From assembly GCF_034190915.1 (NCBI RefSeq), contig NW_026947485.1, positions 129,949,337 through 130,013,336 on the forward strand: DNA of 64,000 nt, read 5' to 3'. Numbering within the stretch: the stretch's first letter is position 1; the number at the start of each line of letters is the position of its first letter. The DNA is from Cavia porcellus (taxonomy: Eukaryota > Chordata > Mammalia > Rodentia > Caviidae). This document shows, piece by piece, positions 33,425 through 46,546 of this stretch. The notes beneath the pieces are model-generated. The model did no database searches. It was not told the origin of the DNA and was given only the letters and a program-made list of their open reading frames with translations. The position numbers were made by a program, and so were the translations under genes.

Positions 33425-34969
33425 CTGCAGAAGCCCAGGGCAGGAAGGGCAGGCCTGTTGCATGTCTGGATGGAAATGAAGGATCAGAGCTACACGAGAA
33501 AGCTTTGTTCTACTTTCCACCCCTTGTTTTGATCAGCATTCAGAATTACTTTTCAATAGTTTTTGAAAAAACATGCATTTGTGTCTCCACTGATTTAAAG
33601 AAAATGGCTTGTAGTATAATGAAGATAAACATCACACACTTCAAGATGACAGAGCCCAGAGTTTATAGGGTGGTGGAGCTTGGGTAAGTGGTTTCAGGTT
33701 TTGTTAGTAAATGTATCAGAGCGTACAAACAGCAAGAGAAAACACAAATCACAGAATGAACAATATTCCTGAATCTGATACTGCAAAATGTTTTGAAAAT
33801 GTTTTCCAATGTCAAATGAGTGATAAGGCCCAGAAGAATAAGTGTTTCAGAGACCAGCAATAACTATGACTGTGCTAACCTTGCATCCCACACGTAAATC
33901 ATCTGACTTGATTAAAGGCATATCTCCAAAGTAATGTAAAAGTTTTGTCCTAGGTAATATTTCTTTTTTACTGTCTTAGATATAAAAAAGCAACACAAAG
34001 ATTTCTTCCCTATTAAAACAAAGAGAAGCAAGATAGATTGAGAAAGACATAGCTGGACAGAAACTTTGCAGAGCAATATCATGGTGAAGGTGAAAGGTTT
34101 GTACTAAAGGTTTACAGATTGCTAGAGAACGTTTCTGAGCAATAGTATTATGAAGACATGAAAGGTTTTAATTTTAATAACATCAGTGAAAAGGACTGGG
34201 TTAGGGCAGTCTAAAAGAAAGGCTGACTCACACAGAAAGAAGTATTATTGAGCAGCTATTGTATCCTGTAGTTTTCACATTCCAGTATTTTTCATGGAAC
34301 ATTTCTCTTTTTTTAAGGTAAAGAAATGGAGGCATCGAGAAAAATAAATATCCCACTCAAAGCTAAATGCCTGGAGATGGGCAAGGCTGAGGTTTAAATC
34401 CATAATTCTTGATAGTTAATCCATGATTTTCTGCACTTGTATGTCATGTTCTGGACAGAGTCTATGAAGTTTATGATAAAACAAAGGAATTAATTGGTGC
34501 AGTTTTTTCAAATTGCTTTGCCTTTCACTTAGATGAAACATCCTGGTCATGGATTGTTGAGAAAGCTTAATCAGGAGTTAGAGGTAATTAATAATCCTGG
34601 TATATGTCGTTCAGTAAAGCACACTTGAATTAACTATACACTACAGTAAGTTATCAAAAAGGCTAAAGTATAGAATCTTGCACACAGATTGAGAAGACTT
34701 TTATGTCCCCACTGTAGTTAACAAATTTTACCAGTTCAATTCTTTGGAAAACTGGACCACTAATAGGACATATCCTATTAGTCTAAGATCCTGGTTTTAA
34801 AATAAATCAATAAAAAAACTATGTAGGCTTAATATGTGATTAGGGGAACACAGTTACTGCACCAATCCTCTTCCTGATCTGTACAACTAATCACTGGCTT
34901 TTGTTATCCTGAATTTTATTACCTGTGTAAAACCTAATCCTTCCAAATGAGACCCAGGCACTGTGAAAC

Positions 34970-35350
34970 CAGAGTGAAAGCCATTGCTTGTGTGTTCACA
35001 GTGAGTCATGTGTGGCACTCTTTTCTCTATGCTCAGTCCAGAGCTGGCACATGGTTTTATTTAATCAAATGATCCGTGAGCCTCTACAAAGAAGAGATAA
35101 TGACAGCCCGGAATGACTGTTTTGTACTGCAAAAACTAGAGTGCGGAACAATTACAAACTCAATCCCAGGCCCAGGCCTCTTATATCTTTGCCTTTTCCT
35201 GGAGAGTTTATTCCAGTGAATTGCATCTGGATGATGAAGTCCAACCAGTAGATTTGTTCTGCAGTCCTCTCTCCGCTGACAGCAGAATTGCCTGCCACTG
35301 CCTTGTGCAGCCTTCTGTGAAGTGTTTCCTCTAAAAATAGCGCTTCAATC
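34970..35350. promoter_or_regulatory. Possible conserved non-coding element
   Basis: A 380-base stretch without repeat signature and with more GC than its flanks. It contains AGATAATGACAG (GATA and MEIS-like), CTCTCCGCTGACAGCAGAAT and CTAAAAATAGCG, the last close to a MEF2 site (CTAAAAATAG). The composition suggests a regulatory block. No further support is available. Confidence 0.28.
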
Positions 35351-36122
35351 CTCTTTTTCTCAGAAGATCATTCACTGGCACTGTAATCCTTACAGAAATT
35401 CTCTTGGTTTTTAATCCGAAATTTTCTTTTGTATTGTGATTGTTCCTTAATACAATTTGTGGTGCCAGGAAGCTATGTTTACTTCAGGCATTTGAGCTCT
35501 ACTCTCTAACTTTAATTGTGGCCAAACAAAAGTTCTTAAGCTTCTAATGTGTTTTTCAGTGTACTGTATGTATATCCTAAGAGGAAATCAGTAATATATT
35601 GTAACTGTATTAGATTGCTAAAATAATGTACAAATTTCTACCAATGATGCAAGGAAGGAACAGTAGTTCTTAGTCTTATTTACAAAGACCTTCATTCATT
35701 CTTTCTTAGAAAATTTATAATTACAGTTTACAAATATCTTGAGAATTGTGTTCATACCTAAAAATGCAGCTATCTGAATATCTCCAGGGGGTTGGTCATA
35801 TATATTTGAGTAGTTCAGGATGTGAGTACTGTGGCACTGAACTAGCAACTTTTCTCCTTAGTTTGCAATCTTTCTCCAAACACACATCGCCTTGACTCTA
35901 CTGTTAGATGTGCTCTAATGTAGCTCCTCATTGTTCTGCATTTTCATCATATTCTCTTTGCCTGTTAAAATTTTTTTTCTGTATTTATATGTAGTAATAG
36001 GGCATGCAACACCCTTTTCCATTTAAAATATTAAAATTACTCTTTAATTTACTACAATGTTCTTTAAGACGCTTCGTTCAGAGCTTAGATGTCTGCTCAA
36101 TGGATATAACTCGGAAAAAATC

Positions 36123-36162
36123 TAAATACTTGAAAGAAATGCTAAATACTTGAAAGAAATGC
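36123..36162. repeat. Perfect 20-base tandem duplication
   Basis: TAAATACTTGAAAGAAATGC occurs twice in direct succession with no mismatch, indicating a recent local duplication. Confidence 0.9.
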
Positions 36163-39100
36163 TTTAAGTAAACATCTTTTAATGGAAAGTCAAAAGTCTA
36201 GACTGAAATTCTGAATTAATTAGTAATCTAATTTTTTCAAAATTTTTTACTGTCATCAGAAACATGGTAATTGCCATATTGTCTCTTCAGTGTTTTGTGT
36301 TCTAAATTATGATGTTTTAACAAATTACAAGTTATGCTTTTTGAAAAGTAGAATATCCCTGTATCGCTTTAGTATTTTCTTTCTACTATTTGTCTCTAAA
36401 GATAATTAAGATGTAGCAAGTGTTTAGCATGTTCTCACTAGGGTTTAGTTTTACTTCATATAACTTAGGTGCTACCTCTTAAACACATGTATTGATCTTT
36501 ATAAATTAAGCTGTTAACAATTTCTTTTAAATAGCAGCCTGTTTAACTCCCAAAATTCAAGTAAACTCTTCATGGAAGATTTTATCTGCACTATTCAGAT
36601 TTTGGCATATCTGGAAATGTCCATGAGAAAGCTCTTTCATATACATTTTTGCTAAAAGCTCACTGGGATAGCAATATTACTTGAGTGGAGAGTGATGGAG
36701 TGGACTATCCGAGTGACCTTTGAATGTGAACGTATGAGATGACAATCATCCTAAGTCAGCTTGGCCACCGATTTTCTCATTTTGTAATTGAGACAGCAAA
36801 GGCTGCAATTCCTCAAAGAGAAGCAGGTCTATTCATATAGGGCATTTGTATTCATCAGTTTAAAGAGGAACCCTACTGCTGTAAATTGTTCAAATTATTT
36901 ATTTTTCTGGCATTCGGGAAAGAAATATTAGCCCTGATCATGTCATCTGGGTCCTTGAGGGCTACAATCTCATTTCCCAGAGCCTTAATTCCCTCACTGG
37001 TAAAATTATTTGTCACTCATCTGTTGTGTCTGAGAAAATATTTATTCTATGCTTTGGGTAAAAAAAAAAGCTATCTTTTATATTTTATTATTGTATGTTT
37101 CTTATTTTAAACTCAAATAGCTCAAGAGCTTGAAGAAAGATTATTAAAGAATATTAAAGGATGAATACAACTACATAGAAAGCTCTGAGAGGTAAAAGTC
37201 TAATTTTGAAACAGCAACGTAGAAAGTGTTGAAAGAGCCTCGGAAATAGAAACTCTTGCAAAAAGCAGTAATGTAGAGATGGGCCGGGTACAAGTCTTCA
37301 CTCATGGGGACCAGTTTGCCTGTTTGCTGCCTGTAGAACAAAGAACACAGAACACTCCCAACTTCTGCTCTCAAGAAAATGTCCCCCATATTTGCTGGTG
37401 TTAAGAGAACTATTAAATGTTTTTTGTTTCTATCTTTAATTTAAAGTCTTGGAAGAATTCAAAAGCAGTTAACCTGTGTTCACTACAATGCATGAACATG
37501 TAAAAGGAGCCGTGATCATTTTAGCAAAGATGGAGAATAACTTCAGTGAAGGCAGTCTTCAGGGCAGAGATTAGACTGAAAGGAAGCTAAGAGGCCATAG
37601 AGAGCAAAACAAGGTCCAACAATCAAAGGCTGTGGAAACTGTGTTGGAGCAGGAGGTGGTGAGTAGATGTGGCTTTTACTTGTTGGTTGGTCAGTGTGTG
37701 ACTCTATCTAGAGTGTGAACATCTTAAAATCCTAAAAGAGCAAAGTAGTTTTTCATTATAAGCAGTTTGAGAGTCATGGAAGGAAAATGGAAGAGTTTCA
37801 GATGTAAGCAGTTACGTCACAATATCTATTGCAACATATCCATATGCCATGTGTGAATTTTCAAAGAAGAGGGGATAGTTTAAAAAGTATTAAATGAATT
37901 AGTAATGAATTAAGCTCTGTGTAGCTCAGAATTGCAGTGGAGAAAAAAATGGATGAGAGGGCTCATAAGACTTAACTTACTGAAGAGTAAATTAAATTGC
38001 AATGCTTTGAAACAAATTCCATGGAATTCTGATTTTTTTCTTCATTTATATCTGGCAGAAATCATTTTGTTTCAAAGGAAGAGCGCTGAATATTAAGTAC
38101 AGATCTAGTATATATGTTTTGTAAGACCACTCTTATAACAGTACGTTTTTCTTGAACAGAAGGCAACAGAAAATAATCCCACTTCCAAGAGTGGAAGAAA
38201 GAGCCTTCACGGCACTAGAAAGTCACCAAGGTTTGGTTCCACAGGGAACTGACTTCAAGTGATGTTCTTAGGAATGTGAAATTCTTAATGTTTTCAAATG
38301 AAGAAACAAAATAGTCAGTTGCCTGGATGGCTTAATAAAGAAGCCAAAGAAGACACTTACCTTGGAATCTATCTTAAAAAGTGAATTTCATATTTCACAT
38401 TTAAATTTCAAATTTATGATTCAGAACCCCAAATCAAGAAAATTGATATAAAGGATTTAGACATTACCCTCCAAAAGAAAGACTTCACAGAGAAATAAGA
38501 TCCAACCACTTCATTCTCTGAGAGTTCCTAAAAACAAACACATATTTAGCTGAATATCAAGATGTTTTTGATAATTCTTCATTGGTATTCAAAACCAAAA
38601 CAAATAAAATCAAAGCAAGTTAAAAACAAAAAAAGACACGTTTTAAAGTTACTTTAGATATTTAGAAACTCAAGTTTTCTTCCCTTGTAAATACTGAAGG
38701 TTTTTGATTCATTCCTCTATGACATCAGTGATAACGAAGTTTAGAGAGAATTATTTATGCACGTTGTAGAGAATTCACTTACCTCTTTACTCTGAAGTGT
38801 TTATTAATATATTTTGGAGTCTGATGTTTCATTAAAAGAGGTAAAGCTAAGCTTATTTTAAAAAGTTTGAAATGAAACAGATATTATCTATTCCTTTAGA
38901 AAAACAATAATGTGAACTATAGGGCTTCAGATCTATCTGGTTCAATTTCAGTAACATTTTTTTTAAATTTCATGATATAATATACATGACCTCATTAATT
39001 TAAGGAAATTTATTTTATTTTATTCTTTTAAATTATGTAACATTAAAAGAAATGTATTTTGAGAACAATGGCTACTGGGTTAAACACAGAGCAGCGCATT

Positions 39101-42100
39101 CAAATCACATATTTTATTACTTAATCTTTAGACCTTTATAAATTTAAACCAATTCAACTTTGAGAATTAATGATTTTTAAACAGTATAATAAATAACATG
39201 CTGTGTTGGACTTGAGTCATGATAAAGTGATGAGAAACTGATGATGGTGAAGGGATCATATCAGTCTTTCATACTTTCATATTGTAAGGTTGTCCTATGG
39301 CTACTTTGACTATGTTACTATTTTGTGTGCATCTAGGATCTTAGTGGCCCTGTAGCACCTCACTTATGAGCAACCTGTTGATTGACTGTAAATCACTTAG
39401 GGTAACATGGAGCTACGCACATAGATACACTCCAAACGTGATCCAAAAACCATATCAAAAGATAATAGTGAACTAGTCAGCAATTTGAATAATTTATACC
39501 TCAAAATAACTCAGAGATTTTCTATACAATATACCTGTGCTTTTGAAATCTACTTCTTCATGAAACCAACTTACATTTTTGTAAGTTATTTGCTTAGGGT
39601 TTGGTCAGGTAGGTTACTTATGTCAAAGGTTTTTGGGAAAAGACTTGCATTTCAGACAGTATTTTATCATCACTACCAAGTCATGATTCATGTACATCTA
39701 CACCTATGATTTTCATCTGACGCACAGGACAAACTGTCACATCAGACTGTAAACAACAACAAGCCTTAAAAATAACTGATACATTTTAAGGAGCACAAAT
39801 CCAGAATGACTGCATTCTATTTTTAACTGAAAGAACCATCATATCGTTTAGCAACATATGATAAAACATTTTTAAATGTCATATTGAAAAAGTTAGTGCT
39901 TAGTCTTCTAATACAAAGAATTTCTATAACTTGAGCCATTAGCACAAACTACACACCTGAGGAAGTTTTATCTTAATATAAAGTATATTAAGGCAAGTGT
40001 AATGGAAATGGAAGTTTTAGCTCCAGACACATGATAGAGCAAATATTTAAAAATAGTATTAATTCATTTGATTCCAGGTGGCCTAAGGTCACTAGTATCA
40101 AGGCTATATCAACTTTTTACCTCCCAATTTTCCCCAGATAAAAGCAGAATGGATTGAACCTGACTGTGTGTCTCATATGCAAAGAGATAAAAGGTTCCAG
40201 AAGTTGGGTGATGGGGTGAGAATGATAACAGTCAAGATTTAGGACTCAGTCTTCTTTATGAAAATTTGAAGGATAAAAATATTAGCCTCTTTTAGATCCA
40301 CTGAAGTTCTGAGGGTGTTATTTTCGTGCCTTGTTTAATTACTTCTGTCAGGCACTAAGTAAAATTTATATTTCATTTTACAACCCACATTCTCATGCAC
40401 ATTTAGATTTTTATTTTAAATGAGAGAAACTTTCTTCTGTGCTCTGGTGCTATTTGTTAATGTTCTGCAGAGGAATGAACTTCACCGCACACCAAAGCTT
40501 TCCTTTCAGTTTCTAATGCTAGTAACAACAGAAGCAGAATAACGATACTGATACACATGTTATTAAGATAATGAATCCTAAACAAAAGAGGGATTTTAAC
40601 GTGGAAAGCAAGAAAAGGAGCCAAAATCATCATGGCTTCCAGAGAAGACTTGGTGTAAATCATAACTGTGTATATTTGGTTACACTTCAGTTTCCATCAA
40701 AGCAAGAGACTGATAACTGAGGGAAAGAATCACTTTTAAAGTGCTAAAATAACAAGGTGACATCAAGAGAAAACAAAATAAAAATATAAAGATCTCAATT
40801 TAATGTTAAGATTACTCTGACTAATAAATTGTTAAATTGTTTCTATTAAGGTTTCTAATTTTTTAAATACTACGATCTAATGGCTGAGTCTTATATTTAT
40901 TTTGCCCCCAGGAATATAACAGATTTTAAGAAAATCTGCCCTCAAAGACAAAGAATCTACCTAAAAATTCATCATATTTTTAAATTTAAAAATCTAGCAG
41001 ATAATAATGTTTTCCTCAAGCAATACAACTAAAAAAGATGGGAGCTTTTTTCCTAACAAACAAATATTATCATATTTTTCAGCTGTACATAGAATAAACC
41101 ACAGACATTTCTTACAACTTGTTATCAGGGAGAATAAGTGTTAGTCACTAAACTTTTATAAAAAATGATATTTTAAAACTAGCCATATGTATAGGGCTTG
41201 AAGCATAATACAAAGTCCACCAAAAATGCACACACTTCAAGAAAAAAACTTGCATAAATGTTTTAATACTAAATTTACTGAGATATTATGAAGTTAATAC
41301 AAATTACCTTCAGCCTCTACAGTTACAAGAGGTGCTCAGAATGGTAGCCATTAGCTTCCTGACATTTATTAGTAAGGGGAACTGCTGAAGTGTGTGTATA
41401 TATATTTTTAGCAGACTCTATGTACAACTCTTAAAAGTTCAAAAAAGAGTCAGGCCAGATGGTATTCCTGATCACATTAGCACACTTTCATAGAGCACAG
41501 TTTCCTTTTATCAGTGCCATTCGGTACACTCAAAAGGTGATGAAGTACACACCTAAATCATTCATATAATTTTGCTGGTCAGACTGCAATCATTTTTCAT
41601 CAAAGCCATGGTTCTTGGTGTTTCCACCTTACCCAATAACAATGATTTAAGATATTGACCATGTCTATCCATAACTACATCAACCAGGGTTTTGGTAACA
41701 AAGTCCTCACAAATTATGAATAGCTGACATTGTGAACATTTGAAGTACATTAAAACTAGTAAGTCTCCTCCTATTTGTATTCTATTGATAGGCAGAGTCT
41801 ACCTATTGATCACTTATCTTTCAAATTAAAAGGCCATGTAAATGTAGGAACTAGCCCAGGTACATTAGTTCTCCCTCTATGATCAGCTCAGGCAAGATCT
41901 TGGGAAACTGGTTTGCTTCCTTGGTAACAAACACACACTGCAGACCTGATGACTAATCAAGGATCACACGATAAACATCACAGACTTGAACACTGCAGCT
42001 GTGGAATCTGTCCTATGTGTCCGATTCCATTTTGTCCTCTCATTTTCCATCAGCTTATCTAGACTTGCCCCCCCCCGAAGGACCCACAACATTTAAAAAA

Positions 42101-44655
42101 TGCAACAAGAGGTGTGATCAAGTAAATGTTATGCTATTGTTGTAGCAAATCCCTGTAGTTATGAACTTACAACATGTAAAAGATGTAATTTAATGCCTGT
42201 GGGGAAATAGTGTCAAAACAGTAAGAAAAAATGATCTTAATGTAAAATTTAATTATGGCCCCATATACTTTGTGGGATAATCAAATATTCACTAGCATGA
42301 TAATAATGCCTCTCTTAAATAAACTTTCTACCCATTTTAATAGTTTGGTTAACTAGAGTCAAGTACACTTCTTTATAATAGAACCACACATTCTTGTTCA
42401 ACCTTTGTTCATTGTTGCATTTTGGAATTTCAGAAGTTCTAATTATGAGCATGACTTTACAGTATTTCCAGATAACCCAGATTTGGTAGAAAAGTAATGC
42501 CAGGGTAAAAATTTTTAAACAAAATTTTGTTTCCTTCAAAAATATGTAAGCATATCACTTTTTCAAGGACATGCCTATAATCATTAGAAACAACAAATCA
42601 AGAAAAACCATTTTGGTAACTTACAGTTAAAAAAGTCGATTACTAATAAAATTTTCATTTGGGCAGCTTTTGAAAAGTCACCAGTTTATCAGAAATTAAA
42701 GTCTTCATAAAAGGACTTGATAATTGTTAAGATCTTTTTTATCATATCGACTGACCGTGTGAGACACTTAAAATGTGCTAATCTGTTTCTCTCCCTCTAC
42801 TTAAATTATAGCACTTACAAGTTTCCACTGATGCATTTTTTAAGGTGTCATCCAAGGTGTCAGGTTTAACTATGCCCTGTAGACTTAGAGCTGAGTGTTC
42901 TCTGGCTTAACTTAACAGTATCTCTGCCAAAAGTCTTATTAAAAATTGCTCCATACAACCAATGGATAAAGTGTTTTATAGTTCATTAAAATTATGTTAA
43001 GTGATTATAATAAAATCTTTATAAAAAGATGTATTACTACAAAAAAAGGCCTAAGCCATTAACTAACAGGAGATATGGTAATGAGACATCATCACAGAAC
43101 TCTATATTATATTATTCAAAGGGTGAACTTTTCTTAAACAAAACAATTTTTAGCTATTATTGTCAAGAGTATGAATTGCAATATGCATATATTCATATTA
43201 TCATGTCAGTATATGCCATATAGATGAGATAACATATTGAAGACATACAAATTTATTGTTATCTCATCCCAACCTACTGACATTTTTTTTTTCTAGGCCA
43301 AAACACAGACCAACACAATGGTGTATAAAATCAAAGCTATGTATTATCTGATGGAGTCAGTTCGGGTTTTTTCCTACCTTTTTGACATTTTTCCCATTTT
43401 TGGTTTGACCTCACAAAATACATATAAATCTCCCCTTTTGGGTCTTTAAAACTTGCTTGATGCATAATTTAACTTTAGAATAAATTACCAATAATAAGCT
43501 TCCTCTGAAGAATAAAATATTGCAATAACTCAAAGAACTACCGATTTTTTGCCAAAACGCATTTTGTAACTCTGACCAGGGTAATTATCAAGTTGCCCAA
43601 GTTTAAGGAGACATTAATTCCTTTCTTTTCAAACTAATATTCTTCCATTACAACCAAGTGTGGGGCAGATTTCTAAGTGTGCACGATGGAAAGCATACTT
43701 GAGGAAAACCAGAAAAAGTGTTTTAAATGTTACAAACCTCAGAAGAAGAGACACTGTGGAATTTATAACTATTTCCTGCATGCATACTATTCAAATACAG
43801 TATTATTTTACACATTCTTCCTCTTCAGAGATAATACACATTATATGCAATACATATTCCATATGTACTCAACATACATGATATATAAGTTGTGGTCCTA
43901 CAGAACAATATGATTTTGCTGTCATTAACCAGGGTAGTCTCTTGATTTCCCTAGTAAATACAGTCCCTATTCTGTGTCATAAATAATAAGACTTACATTG
44001 GAAGAATTTATGATTGGTAGTATAGTTACTAAAACATGAAAAGAAATCTCAGTTGCCAGTCAAGATGAAGAAAACTACAGGTGGATATTTGAGTAATGGG
44101 AAATTTCATGAGCTGATTCACCATGTATACAAACAAGGGAGACATATATTTTAAAAAAATAATGCCAACTTAGATTTCTCCCTCAGTACTTCCACTACTT
44201 ATAAAAGAAACCAAGTCAAAGAACAAAAACTTTGTTATGTAAAGACCCTAACCACATCTTTCCTGGCAACATCTTGGTCCTTTCTACTAAGATTTTATGT
44301 TCATCTTCCATATTCTAGACCCTGGTATAAAAACACAAAGACTTCATTCTCGTAAATCAAGATGTCAAGAACAAAATGATTCATGTTTACATGAAAAATT
44401 TACCTCTGACTTTGAATAAAGTTGTGTCATATAAATATCTATACCTATACGTAAAGCAAATATAGCCTGGTCAAAATTGATTGTGGAAAAATCCTTAACA
44501 AGAAGAATCACATGGGAAAGGCTGAAATAATTAGGAAAGGGATGCATTTCCCCAAAAGAATAGCACAGTAAGATGTCTGTGACTAACTACACTGTCTAGT
44601 CACTGATGCCATAGATTGCCAGTGAACGCAATTCACTGGACGAAAGGATTCCACT

Positions 44656-44701
44656 TGGTGGTGGTGGTGGTGGTGGTGGTGGTGGTGGTGGTGGTGGTGG
44701 T

Positions 44702-44749
<48 letters not shown>
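44656..44749. repeat. Compound (TGG)n(TG)n microsatellite
   Basis: About 16 TGG units pass directly into about 22 TG units on the plus strand. In the transcript they are CCA and CA repeats. CA tracts in introns can bind hnRNP L; here the tract lies about 1.8 kb downstream, in transcript sense, of the microexon at 46508-46546. Confidence 0.95.
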
Positions 44750-44751
<2 letters not shown>

Positions 44752-46507
44752 GAATACTGAACTTTAGCTTAATACTGTGCTCTTGTAACACTAATATGAA
44801 TGAATGAATGTGGCAAATGTTTTAGGGCACAGTGAAACTTTGAATAAATTAGTAGGTGCTCATTATGCTCTTATAGAAAAAAATCTGATGAATGAATTGG
44901 TTTTATTCACTTAGGACTCAATATTCACACTGAATTTTGTCAAATTGAAATCACTTTGACTAAAGCACAAAAGTAATGTGAACACATGTACTAAGTATAA
45001 CCTGCCAAAAATGCAAGTAAATGCTGAATTAAAGGCATTTTGTATCTTCAGTGGCAAGCTTGAAAATACACCAATCTCAATGTGTAAATGAATTGTTACT
45101 ATTAGTAGAAAATGGGTTTTTATTATTCATTTAACGTTTTTTGCAGATTCAATGAAATTATGTGGATTTATTTTTACTTAGGTTATTATTAAGATTAAAT
45201 TTAAATTATAGGTATTTTAAAAATATTTTTCTTATTTAATACTATAATAAAAAAGATAATTCACACTAATTTAATACTAAATGCCATAACATTTTCTGTT
45301 CTAACATAACTTGTTAAGTTTATCTGGAGAGCAGTTATCACTATTTTATTAATAGATTGTTGCTTTCCATACAAATACATCATCACATTGGTACAGAATG
45401 ATGAAAGTCAATGGCATGCATTTAAAAATACACAGACTTATAGCACTAATTGTAAGATATGATTACAAACAAAAAGAGTAATACACATATGAAAAGTAAA
45501 ACTTTTAAAAAATCTTGAAACTTTTTGTTTAGTAAAACATAGTGAATATGAACTCAGAAATGCCCAGCAATTTTCCTGAATAGATGTTCTTTGGGCCCTG
45601 ATTTTCTTTATCTTTTAGTCATTAATGCTGCAAGAATTAGAAAGGAACTGCATGCCAAAAATATTTTTTTAAAAAACATACCAATACATTATCACAATAT
45701 AAAAACATTTTAATGTATTTTCTTAATTTAAGTTCCAAATGACAGAGTTAAAGAAAAATCTAGGTAATAGCATGATTCAACCAGAATGGGAAAAAAAAAA
45801 AAGATTGCCATGATCCAGGGTCTAAAAAAAAATGAGTCACTTTTAAAAGGGAATATTGGCATTTTAAGTAGGGTTTTGAGTAAACATGAATTTACAAATA
45901 AAATTCATTTGATATTTCCAGGCATATGCACTTAAAAGTTTGGTTTCATCTTGATATCTATAGCCAGGTTGAATAAATTACAAGCTTCGTTTCCATCTTA
46001 TGTGTCTTACAAGGCATAAGAAGAGCCAGGGCTTATTAGGTAACAGGAACTGCAGAAACACTGAGGGAGACGGTTCTCAGTGCATGCTCAGAGTTCTAAG
46101 AGAGGGATATCGGTGCTTAGAGAACCTCACATTCAGTTTTCTGCGATCAAAACCAGTGCATTCTATGGGTCTTTTTTCTGTCTGGAGAAGTCTCTGCCTG
46201 AGCCTGATCATTTCATTCCTGTGGCACAGTGGTTTTCTAGACCCTGTTGTACACATAATAGACCAGATGGTGAGCATGATGCTAAGAAGTGACCAGCGAT
46301 TAACAAAAGGATGATTTTGATGCTCTTGATCAGTGTGATTTCTATTTATTTAGAAAGCATTGCATGCTTTGCTTAGAGTTTATGGAGAAAAAAATAACTG
46401 AATAGTGGTGAAACTGAAGTTGCTTGAAGAGGTATGAGAAGGATTTGGGAAAGCGCTCAGTAGTCTTCTGGACAAGAAAAGCTGAAAGATCACATGCTAA
46501 GAATTAC

Positions 46508-46546
46508 CTTACTTGATCTTTTCCAACTCTTCCTCATTAGCATTGT
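46508..46546 (-). CDS. MCTP1: MCTP1 39-base cassette microexon in the C2A-C2B linker
   Basis: Thirteen codons, TMLMRKSWKRSSK, match the alternative segment that I recall for MCTP1 between ...GESRDV and FQ(S/T)QS.... The acceptor is TTTACAG|ACA and the donor AGTAAG|GTAATT. Both flanking exon junctions are phase 0 and 39 is a multiple of three, so inclusion or skipping leaves the frame intact. The segment adds five basic residues (R, K, K, R, K) and three serines (RKSWKRSS resembles basophilic kinase sites) to the linker. Such a change could alter lipid binding or regulation, which is inference. It is far too short to show as an open frame and was found by its protein motif and splice sites. 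Confidence 0.9.

Larger units (their letters stand above)
28775..46507 (-). other. MCTP1: MCTP1 intron between microexon and second-C2 exon (17733 bp)
   Basis: The largest complete intron here, phase 0. It contains a (GA)n tract and a B1 SINE close to the downstream exon, a MER2-like DNA transposon, a MER5-like fragment, a 20-base tandem duplication, a compound TGG/TG microsatellite and long AT-rich unique DNA. About 29070-31490, 35360-44640 and 44750-46500 hold no feature I can name with confidence. The stretch 41300-41760 has a 62-codon minus-strand open frame with no family match that I recognise. Confidence 0.85.

Noticed and set aside
41562..41750. 62-codon minus-strand open frame considered as a retrocopy fragment
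   Set aside because: It reads like plausible protein, but I could not assign it to any gene or repeat and found no poly(A) tail or target duplication.
46000..46314. 104-codon open frame on the plus strand
   Set aside because: It lies inside an MCTP1 intron, begins at an arbitrary ATG, overlaps other open frames and resembles no protein family that I know.
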